This document shows positions 46,818 through 58,800 of a stretch of 64,000 bases of DNA, piece after piece. Both the position numbers and the translations under genes were made by a program. This DNA comes from Turbatrix aceti (lineage: Eukaryota; Nematoda; Chromadorea; Rhabditida; Panagrolaimidae): NCBI GenBank assembly GCA_963969345.1, contig OZ017767.1:806001-870000 (forward strand), read 5' to 3'. The notes below the pieces were generated by a model, which saw only the letters and a list, made by a program, of their open reading frames with translations, ran no database searches and was not told where the DNA came from. How positions within the stretch are numbered: position 1 is the first letter of the stretch; each line of letters starts with the position of its first letter.

Positions 46818-49800
46818 GTATGCCAGCGGATTCGCTAGCAAATCTTCTTCCACGACGCCGATTGATTCTTCTTTTTTCACACCGCTCGAGCACGCGGTGT
46901 CCGTCGTTTTTGGCACCGTTTCAATTTTGACGTTTTCAAAGTTGGGATTCTCGAAAGTTGGATTACTGAATTCCGCGTGATAAAACTCGGCTTCGGGGTT
47001 CGGAAGTCGCGCGGAATCTGATTTGCGGCGGATTATTTCAATCTTGTCTTCGGCAAAGTTTCGGGCGTTTTGGTAGGAGACAACAATGGGCTGGGTGTAC
47101 CGGCGTTGATTGGCGAGCCAGAGACGGAATCTGGAAAACATTGGTTTGACAAAATTTCCATATATTATTAGTTATTGAAAACGTAAAAACCTTGAAAAAC
47201 CTTGATCAGTAAAAAATACGTATCTCAATTGTTAAATTGAAACTTAAAAATTGCTATTTTTGTGTTAAAAAACCAACCTTGGACTTTTGCGGTAGAGATA
47301 CCACAAGTAACATCCGACAACTGCCACGGCGACGCAAATCAAGCCCAAGGTTTCAAAAAATACACCTGAAAACCATTACAACATCAGTGATAAAATCCAA
47401 AAACATACCCCAACGCCATTTTCCGAGTTGATACGAAACGTGGATGTCGTATGTGTTAGCTTCGTAGTCGGTGACGTCAGCAATATAAACTAAAACGCAC
47501 ATCACCAGATGCAGTTTATTTTTCAAAACTGCAAAAACCTACTGTACTGGTAAACAGCGCCGTAGGCTATAACAGCAGTGTCAAAGAATTCGTCCTCGTC
47601 GAAGATGGCTGGATCGTCCGAAATCACGGCTATCTGGTACATGACCAGGTGGCTGTTGCCGGAGATGGGCGTCATACTGACACCAAGTCGGGGGTTGACG
47701 TCGTAGTGGTCAAAATCGATGAGTTCGTCCAGGCTGATGTCGAGTGGGGGATGGGAGAAGGTGAGAACTGCGCCTAGAGAACAATAAAGTATAACTCACA
47801 CAGACCAGACGTGAAGGTACTAGTTTCAATCAATTTTTGATATCAATTGGTCTCTGACAGTTGTTTAGACCAAAACCAGCACAAAAAACAAACCGCAAAC
47901 TTCGCAGCAATGACCAACGGGTCTCACAGGCAGCAGACAGTGCTCAGTTGTGTCCCGGCATTTGACGTAGTTGCACATCTCTGTGAGCTGCTGAAACGGC
48001 GATTTTGTAATAATTATGTTATTTTTGAATCTTATTACGATCAAAATTGTTCAATCATCACGTTGCATGTCTAGTTTATCCTCCACCCATATTTATCGTC
48101 ATAAAACTTACCGGATCCAGCGCATTAGCCGAAATCGGGGACGTCGAAGCCCGCTTGTTTATGTGCATGACCTCGGTATTTGGCATCTGGTAGTCGACAT
48201 TGTCGATGGCAAATCGTGTTTTCAAGTTTGGACCCAGGACAACGATCATTTGTCCCTCGAGTGTCAGGATGAAGTTTGTGTCGTTCTTGTACTGAAAACA
48301 AACTTTTTTGTCAAAAAAAATCAGGTGAGAGCTTGGATGTCATTTCAGGAACAAGCTGTGAAAAAAATATTTCAAGTAGGTGTAATCCGACACCCTCGCT
48401 TGTTCTTGACGCTTTTTACATCCCCGATGACACAAAAAGAGAGAAAATACGTGTAATAACTGTTATTTGTCTTTTTGATGCGCAGACTGACTGACTGGCT
48501 GGCTGTCTGGTTGGCTGGCCAGGTGAGTGTTTTTGCGTTGTCATTTAGTTTTCAAATTTAGGTATTGGTCTCAAATTTTATTTTCTATTCAAAAATTAAG
48601 TTTTTTTAAATTCGCAACACTTCGAAAAAAAATATATTTATACCAAAATATGTATATTTTTTTTCGAAATGTTTTCGATGGCAGTTTTTTTTACATTTCC
48701 CCCCCCCCATCGGACACCCTCTTCTCCCTTTCTTCCCCTCTTTTCATTCCATTGCCACTGTTTTCCGCGAGCTTGTTAACCCCCGGGGTCGGATGCCAAC
48801 AGCGAACCCACCACCGCCTGCAGAAAGCTGTCGTCTAACGATGGTGGCTCTGTGTACCTTGTTCCTGTGCTAAATTATTCATGTCTGCCGGCACTCAGAA
48901 GACCCGAACCTGGTCGTGTGATTCTCATTATCACGCTGCTGCTTCTTTCTTCTTCTTTTTTCTGCAGCTAACAAAAAGTTTGTTTTGTGGAGGCTTTTTG
49001 GTCTCCGTGCCTGGCAGCGGTGGCGGCGGGAAGAAACGCGCATAAATTAGAGCCGCCGTGTAAAAAAAGTTCAAAAACAATAAAAAAAATTATTAAAAAA
49101 AAATAAGCTGAGACAGTTTTTTTCTAATTCAAATTAATGTTTTATTTTTTCAGCAAAGGTTTGTAAATATTTTAATCATATTATTTTACAGTGTTGTAAA
49201 TGCAACATCTTCAGTTTACTAACACAAAATTTCGAACAAACTTATTTTTTGATTGTCAAAACGTATAAGTTCAGTTTTTATAAATTTTTTCTTGGTATCA
49301 TTTCATTTTATTTATTTCACCATTACTCAGTGGTTAGTTATCATTAGACCAGATGTTAGGAGGCACAAATGATGTCCACATTTTTCATTTGTATATGTAT
49401 TTGCAACACTAGTACGTTTTTGGTACCCTTCTGAAAAATTTCCTCACCATTAAAAAAACCATAAACTTTTTTCGTTTTGTCAGGAAGTCAAATCTGAATA
49501 CCTCTCCCCGTGGACTAGCACCTCATTTGCCATTTTTTCTTTTTTTCCGCATCCTTTTAATTTCTTATTCAGGTTTGATAAAAAGAAGAAGTCATGTTTC
49601 CATTGTGCCCTCCACTTTGGCACTCGTTCACTCCATAAAATTGCCTAAAATCTCTATTGTGCTTCCCGCTTTGAGACATCTGTGTTCAGTTAGTCCAGTT
49701 TTTTCTTCAAATTTGCTAAACAGTTTTACATATACTTAAAGACCGGCAAATTTAAATATTTTTATCTTTTTGAACGAAACGAAAAAGTTGAAAAAAACAT

Positions 49801-52800
49801 GAATTTTACGAATGAACGGAAATTTTATGCACCACGGTAGCGTTAATGGGGAAGGGCAATTTTTTTTATTTCAAATTTAATTTCAAATTTTTTGTGGAAT
49901 CAGTTTAGTTTTGAAGTTTTTGGAATTTGTCGGGGGCACAGTTGGGTTTGCACTAATTTTAGTTTTAATGTGCATCAGTTTTTATTTTTTTCAAAAATCG
50001 GAATTCTCACAATGACCATTCAGATTTCGAATTTTGTCTATAAATATTAAATCCTATTCGATGTTTTGGACGGTAACAATGTTGATCTTTGTTCTGTAAA
50101 GTATTGTTTCAAAAAAATATTTTTAGAATTTATGTATTTATTATAACAAAATACAAAAAAAGGGGGTTTTCAGAGTCTTCAGTTTTCTAAACTTTGGTTT
50201 AAAAAAATTTTTTTTATAACCTTTATGTATGCAGCCATCACTACCTATGTAAGTTGGATGAATGGAAATACATAAATACCTCCAAATCAAATTTGCTTTT
50301 GCTTGGATATCTCACAAATTTAAATTTCTATTTTTATTGTTTTCGCAAAGTTGCAGTGATTAAGAAAAATTCATCGGCTTTGATTTTTATTTAAAATCTT
50401 ATTATAAATATTGAGTACTCACACATTGGGATCAGTTTTTTTTACGCTTTACCAAAATTTTTTTGGTCGCACTGATTTTGCAATTTTTGCAGCGGACACA
50501 AAATCAACAAATAAAACCTTCCATTTTTGAACGACCACGCTTTTTCTTCTTTTTTTAGCCATCCATAAAATCCACGATTTTTTTTCATTCTACCATGACC
50601 TCGAGGCATCCCCTGCCGACCCTCTCCTCCTTCTTCTTCTGGCCCCCCGGGGGAGGGGTCTTCTATCACCACGCTCGCCCTGCAGCATCCGTCTGAACGG
50701 TGTGCACTGACGTCCTTTGCTTCTTCGCCGGTCCCTGCTCTTCTTCCTTGACGCACTCCCGTTTGCTTAGTTGGTCGGGTAAAAATGCGTCATGTCTCGT
50801 TCTTTTTTTTGCTCTAATGTTGCCAATCTGGTCCAAGTTTTATTTTTAGTGATTTTAACCAAAACAAGTCAGAAAAAGACCTTAATTAGCTAAAAGCAAG
50901 GGGAACAATTTTGGGCTCAGTTTATCTTCTTTTTTTTAAAAACGCCAAAAATATCCAGTGCACATGCCCCTAAAAAACTAATATCATTCGACTTCCGTCC
51001 AAAGTTGACTCGCCTACAGGATTGATACCCCGTCAAGTTTCCATGTCGGTCTGCGTGTTTACCGTTGGGATAAAGCGGTGGCAAAGCCATGTGAATGCCG
51101 TCAAAAGTTTGCGTCAACCGGCCACTGGATTCTCTCTAATATCATTGATGACCGGAAAAAATACGCTAAAAGAAGACTCAAGTTCTCAAGGTTTTTGGAT
51201 TGGAAAATACGGAAAACAGGATACTATGCTTTTTCCATTCATTTTGATTTTTTAAATTTGGAAATACATACAAAAATTACATAACTGAACATTTTACGGC
51301 AAACTTTCACTAACACGTTTTTTTATTGTTGACCCAAAAAGGGGTACATAAAATTTGTCTACAGTTATTTTTTTCTATCTAAAATCTTTTTGTATCTTTT
51401 TATTCAACCGTGATTCATTTTTGCAAAAAAAGGATTTTCTTGCAGAAAAAAGTTCGTAAGGAACAATTATTTCTCATTCCGCCTGCTGCCCCTTGGCAGA
51501 GGCCCCCTGCAACAACCTTTGCTTTGTTCTTTTGACCCCCGGTTGCATAGATGACTGGCCTCACGTTTGACTACCTGATGGCAACTGGCAACTGTTGCCA
51601 GTCAGTCACCGGTGATCATCGATGCTGTCATAGCATTCCTATATAACTCGATCGATAATGAAGTTATTACAAAGTTGACATTAAAAATTTTTTCATAAAT
51701 AAATACAGGGACAGACACGAATCGAATTTTTCTGAGATTTTCGTCACAAAAATAATCAAATTCGCACTTTTTTGATTTTTTTCGATCATCGAACAAGACA
51801 CAAAACGATTAAAAATCAAATAATGAAAAACAAAATTTCCCCATCTCAGTTTTTATCCCACACTCGTAAAAGTGTCAAGAAATTACCGCCAAGCTGCTAG
51901 TCATTCAAGTCATCCCTTCGCATCTTTTTTTTCGTTTTTTGTGAACGCGCGTCCTCACCACGAGCCAAGTGAAAGGTCGTCGTGGTTCTTGAGGTGCTGC
52001 TGCTCAGGCCATTGCGGTGTGGTGGGGGGTTCGGTTCGATGGATGAATAATGGATTTCTGCGAGTGACTTTACCCGACTACGACCCATCCGTATTTTCTT
52101 TTCCATCTCTCCCGGCTTTGCAAATTGTTTCATTTTGCCCCCACTTTTTTTCTTTCCTGACTAAATCGTTTATCGCTGCAAGTGGGAAACTGGTGTGCTC
52201 CAAATTGCTTTTTTTTCTCACTCTGCAACACGTACAAAAAGTTGTCGCCTCCCGGTTGGATATCTGCATATTTGTGTATTTTGTGTTCTGTCCCAGTCTT
52301 TGCCGTCAGTTAGTCACACAAAATCTGACAGACGGTTAACGCCCTCTAAATGCGCTTCTTTTTATAATTTTTAACTCAAACGCAAAAAAAAAGGAGGATA
52401 ACTCCCTCTCCCGCCGCCTAAAAGGGCAATTTGGACCCAAATGACCGTCTCCCTTTTTTTCTGACTGAGCCAGACCGGCTGCCCCCTGCAGCGAGTGCCA
52501 ACTTGTTGCAACAAAAAAAGGACGAACGAACACAAAAAAATTGCCGGCCAAGTTAACCACCTCCAGTAATTGTAAATTCTTTAATCGTTCCAGTATTTTT
52601 TTCTTCAGTCCAAAATCTAGCAACTTTTGGACTTTGAACAGTACGACACTGCGATGGTCTCATTTTTTTATTCATCAACCAAATTGAAAATCCATTGCCT
52701 TGCCTTGCTTCGAGTGGACCCATCCAAGGAGTGCCGTTGCACTGCCAATCGAGACGGCAGTGCATCAACGTGTCTGCGTCATTGATGCCTTAGTTTGTTT

Positions 52801-55800
52801 TTGTGATTTGTTGACGCCTTTTTGGATATTTTATGGGAATTTATGTACAAAAAATTCTGATAATTTCGAAATCAAAAAAACAAAGAAACTATTTTTACCA
52901 TTTTTTTGCTTTTGGGTCGATTCCTACGTTTTCACCCCAAAATTACAAACATATTGTTAAATCTGTGTTTTTTTAATTCATATCGGTCGCGCAGTTATCT
53001 AAAATAAAATCAAAAATCTAGTAACCATGCATTTCTTAATCTCTATAATATTTTTTTTATTTTGAACAAACAAAATCACAATACCGGCTCGTTTAGTGTT
53101 TCTGTCTATTCCGCAACTTGACGTGTCATAATTTCCCAATAAACTAAATATTTACTTTAATTACCGTAAATTTTTTTCCTTGCAAAAACTTCACTTCCAA
53201 AACGTTTTTTATCAACCGAATAAAAAAACTCTTTGGAAATTGAACCTTCCAATCATTGTTTGCTCAAACTGTTGTGCATCATCCATCGCGAAAGATAACG
53301 AGAAAAAAAGTAAGACAAGGCCCTGTTTGTCAATATCCGTCTCACCGGAACAAATATCTCTTTGATTATTTTTTTGTGATGATTCATTAAATAAATCAAC
53401 GTTTTTTTAAATGTAAAAAAATAGCATCAGTTTTCCGAGCAGAGTATTTTTTGTAGTTACAATTTTTTCTACAGTAAAAAAGCATTTGATATATCCTACC
53501 AGTTTCAAATAAAATCTACAATATCTATGATTTTTATTTGCTTTTGTCTAGCCCATTTCTTTTTTTGTTAAACAAAAAATTGGTTGGCAGCCAGCCTTAC
53601 TAACCGACACCCTCTGGCTCCTCGTCTGTACCCCACAAGCTCTACAGACGACTACAAGAGCTCCTTACTTAGTCATTCAGAGGTTGCCGACAATCCATGC
53701 AATCCGTCCACAAAGGACGCAAAAAAACAAAGCACCATGTGTATTTTAGATAAATAAAAAATTTACTCGGCGTATCGTTTTGTTCTCCATGTGCCAGTGC
53801 CAAGCGGCTGCATTGGCATCAGATGATGCTGCTGCCAACGATGACGACCGTTACAACGTCGGACTGTTGCACAGAAAAGACCAGGCTGTCGCCAAAAAAC
53901 CCACTTTGTAAAAATACGGCTTTATGAAATCCACTAATCGGCTTTTAACATTAACTATGGTTTTTTATTTTGTCGAGGCTGTAAAAGCTGGGGCGGAAAT
54001 TTGAACCAATTCCTAGGAAGTATCAAACCCACTTAACGGCTTGCCCTTTTGCAGAGATTGTTTTTAGAAAAGTTGGAAGAAAATGTGCCAGCAGATAAAA
54101 TTTTTTATTTCATTTTCAAAATTTACAAAATTCTTGTACAGTGTATTTGTTTTTGTTTCTGCAGATAATACCACCTCTATACTTCAGATAAAAACACTGT
54201 TGCACTTTCGTTGCTTTTCATTCAGATAAAAACACAGTTTGTTTTGTAGAATTTTGGGGTCTGAATTCAGCATTGCTAGACATCAGTTTTGATTTGTTTC
54301 CAAAAACTAATGTGCTTTCGCGCAACCCAAACTTGATCCAAGTTTTCATTCAGTTATTTTAAATTTATTAATTTCTCGCTTTGAAGCTCGTCTTTTCCCC
54401 TCAAATCTCTTCTTTTTTGTCCCCAGTTATGTATGTTTGTATGATAAAAGACCATCAAATAGAAATCTCGGTTGACGTTAACATTTAGTACACAATTTAC
54501 CACAGCAGGTGACCCAACATGCCTATTATCCTGCCTTTCTTCTGCGTCGCTTTCTAGGGCCGTTCTGTGTCCCGTCCCAGTGCAACAAGCTTGACAACCA
54601 ATGACATAATTTGTTCAGCGTGCGGATGTTTGCTTCCAATTTTTCAGTCCTCTTCTGGAATCAAATATTTTTGGAGTGGAATTAAATTGAGTTAACTCTG
54701 ATGAAAGTCACGTTTTTTGACGTAAACAAGGCTTTTTTTCAAATTAGGGGGACGATGGGGTTTACTTACATTTTGTAAATTTATTTAACAAAGTAAAAAT
54801 TTTTTGTAGATAAAATGTGTACTACTATAACTGTAACCCAGAGCCTGATGGAGCTCAGAGCCCGGATGAAGTTCTGCGTCGGCATCCAAACAGCTGCGGA
54901 ACGGGTGCACTACTCCGTAGTAGCAAAGCTGCTCCGATGGTCCCTGAAAGAAGACATCCAAAGCAGGCGCCTACGAGTCACCACAAAAGCAATCGCATCT
55001 GGGAAGCTGAAGCAGGGTCGACAACAGCTTGTCTACGGCCGCAAAACGAACTACGTCAAAGCCAAGGCCAACGAAGACGCCATAGAGCAGACCGTCAAAG
55101 CTATCTCTGGTTTTTTCGGCGAGCTTTACAGGTCAAACAGCGGCCCACTAGGCGTGAACCCTGCACCAGTAGACGTCACGTTTAGCGAGACAGAAGTCCG
55201 TGCTGCCCTCAAAAGCTGCCGACCCCGCACGACGCCCGGAATTGACTGTGTATCCGCGACGGCGTTACGCAGTGGAGCTGAATATCTGGCGCCAGCACTC
55301 ACTGCACTGTTCAATTCTATCGCGAACAGCGGTGAACTGCCTGAAAAATTTGCGAACGCTGTGACTGTCCTGCTGCTGAAAAAGGGCGATCCCAGTGACC
55401 TCAATAACTACAGGCCCATCAGCCTGCTCTCGGCAATCTACAAGGCGCTCACAAAAGTCATCGCGCAGCGGATCGGGGAAGCCGCACAAGTCACTGGAAT
55501 ACTTCCCCCGGAACAGGCTGGTTTTCGAAAGTCTTACTCCACTGTAGATCATATTCAGAGCATCAACATGATCGCTGAGAAGCTACGGGAGTACAATCAG
55601 CCGCTGGTCGCTGTCTTCGTCGACTTTCGCAAGGCGTTCGACTCGATCAGCTTTGATTCAATCTGGGCAGCGCTTGACTCCATCGGCGTGGATCCCGGCA
55701 TCACCGAACTGGTGCGATGGCTGTATGCAGCTGGAAACTCGGCAGTCAAAGTCGGCGACAGGACGGCGGAGTTCCAAACGCAGAAAGGAGTACGGCAAGG

Positions 55801-58800
55801 CGATACGCTGAGCCCGCTAATTTTCATCCTAGTTCTCCAACGAGCCCTTAACGCCGCACAGCTGACAGGCAGAGGCGTCAAGGTTGATGGTCAGCGGCTA
55901 GCGTATTTGGCATACGCTGACGACGTCGTTCTTTTCTCCCACACTGGCGAAGAACTTCAGGAAATGCTGTCGGATATGGCCATCGCCTGCAAAGACGTCG
56001 GACTGGAAGTCAACGTCAAGAAGACGCAGTGGATGGTACAGAAACGGCGGGATCAGCGACCTATCTCCTCCGGACTTCTCCTCAAGGACATCGAGGATGA
56101 TTTCGAGCTCTCCCTCCACGGCCTGGTTATCCAACGGGTGCAGTCGTTCATCTATCTAGGCCAAAAGATGCAGTGGCCGCGCAACCACGTCGTTGAGATA
56201 CGTAATCGCATCTCGACAGCAAGGTCCATCTACTACCGGAACTCAGATCTCCTGCGCTCCAAACGCACGCCAATGTACTTGAAGCGCCGCCTGATCCATG
56301 CCTGCATCTTGCCATCGGTGTTGTACGGCTGTGAAACCTGGGCGCTGACAGAAACGGCAAGATCTACGTTGCGCAATGCTCAACACCGAGTCGAACGAGC
56401 CATCCTCGGGCTGCGACGGTCTGACAAAGTCCGAAACAAAATCATCCGACGAAGAACAAAACTCAAAGACTGGGTGAAGGAAGCGGAACGCCGAAAATGG
56501 ACATACGCGCGAAAGCTCCTGGAGGCAGACGAAAACAGATGGGCCCGACGACTGACCTTGTGGATACCACAAGGAAAACGACCCGTGGGACACCCTTCCT
56601 TACGATGGGCCGATTCGCTCAACTCGGTGTTCAACAAGACGAAAAACAGACCACAACGACGAGGGGAAGAAGAAATCGCGACCAAAACGAATCGAGACAT
56701 TTACGCCTACGTGGACGTCATTTGTGCCTCCTAACATCTGGTCTAATGATAACTAACCACTGAGTAATGGTGAAATAATAATAACTGTAAAAGTACAGTT
56801 TTTCCTGAGTTTGTGTTTATTTTAAGCTTATAATTTTTATCGGGTAAACAGTTTGTTTTTCAAAATTTTGTCAAATGGCAAATCTCGATGCGTTTTTTTA
56901 AACGCATTCATAATATCATTCTTACCATTTATTTCAGTTCTTAATCCTAACTTTTTTTGAGTTTATTAAAAACGCGTTTTTTTCAAAAATCTGAATTTTA
57001 GGCACTTAAATACATATGAAACAAAAAACTACAGTGTCTTGCATTTGAAGAAATTTCGTCAGAGAAAACGGAAAGCTCGGTAGTTCAACTGAAAGTTACA
57101 GAAATATCACAATTTCTAAAATGTTTATGTGAAAGAATTACAAAAAAAATTTTTACCGCCTTTCCAATGCAGTTAGCAAATCAAAACATCCTCCCATTCC
57201 TGTTTCCCCACCCTGTCTCCTCTGCTAACAGCCCGGTCATACTTCGAGACATTACAAGCAGTCTACCGCCCTCCCCCCCTCTTCCCTCACCTTCCGAAAA
57301 CACGAGACAGTCAAGTAATGCCCGTGAGAGATTTCAACTCAAGCACCCTCCTCACCTGTGTCAAAAACCGTTGTAAACACTCGTCAGGAGTGGTGGTGAG
57401 TCTTTGTAGTGTCGTCCCAGTCTTCACTTTTCCCCACCGGATATTCCCGCTTGAGCTTCGGATTGCTGCATACTTCACGGCTGCTGAGCGCCTGATTTTT
57501 TTGCTCTTGTTAAAAAATTGCTTACGAGAGCAAAATTGTTTGTCATTTTTTTAGCGGCCCAAAAAAAATGTATAGTTACCACTCGGGATTTGGGAAGTTG
57601 GGATGTACTGTGGTAGACGATTGCTTGTAAATTTTGGGGAATTTGATTGGCAATCACTTTTATTGTATGTATGATGAATTACGACGCAAACAATAGGTTT
57701 TTTTTGTTCAATAGGCCAAAAACAGTTTTCAATTATGTTTGCTAATTGGTTAGAAATTTTTTTTTTATTTAAAAAAATAACATTAGGAATTAGAATCAGA
57801 AAACTACTTTTTGGATTCAATTTTTTGTAAATACAGCTACTAATACATTTACTGTATGTTTTGTAAAATTATGTCTCGAAAAGAAACAAACGAGTAAAAT
57901 TTTAAAACAAATGTTTACATTTCAAAAAAAAGAAACAAAAATGTGCTAACCATTTTTAACCCGATTTTTTTGAAGTTACGTTTACAAAAAATTTATTTAC
58001 ATTATTAACGGCTCAACAGCGCACAATAAAATAAAAATGCACATCATTGTTTTTTATACGTATAATTTTGTGTGAAAAAAGGTGTACCAGGCAGCCATTT
58101 TTTAAATTGCATTGAACACTCTGTTTCCGTGTTGAAGTTTTAGTTCAAAGGTAAAAAAATAACTGCTCGCTAACAGTTTTTTCCCTGAATCTACTTTTTC
58201 ATCAACGCTTTTCCTCTATTGCCTTGCGATTTTTTTATTAATGACTTAAAACTTTCGGTTCAATGTGCCCAGTTTTCACAAAAATATAGTTTTTTTTATT
58301 TAAAAAAAATTTCAGTGTTCTTTGAAACAAATTGATACCCTCTCCCGCGTTCCATGATCCCCAATGCCTCAGATGTTTGCTCAGTTCACCTAAGCCTAAT
58401 CACTTCCGCGATTATGCTTCTCTCCTTCATGGTTGACACGTTTTTGCGCCTCTAACTGAAGGTTATGAGCTACTTGAACAGTTTTTTTTCAAAAATCAAT
58501 TTTACCTCGTTTAATGTTTTTGTCCTATTTTATCCGTGCCGTGCCGTGTCGAGAATAAGTAAGCCACACTTGACACCCTCTCCTCGTTTGCGTGAGCCTA
58601 TCGTGTCCAAAAATAAATAGCTCGGTCGTGTTTTTTTCCAGACAACCCCAAGTTTGACCAACAGCACAGCAACAAACGTTTCACACGTCCTAGTTTTTTT
58701 CCCAAACGAGATAAACGGCATGCCGCTGTGACCTGTCAAGCCGCCCGTTTCAATGACAGTTCTCTCCTCAACCTTTCGTGAAGCCATCTGTCTACGCCAA

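Noticed and set aside
51872..52339. 155-residue frame inside the AMN intron
   Set aside because: Phe/Ser/Cys-rich translation of T-rich DNA with no splice partners or domain.
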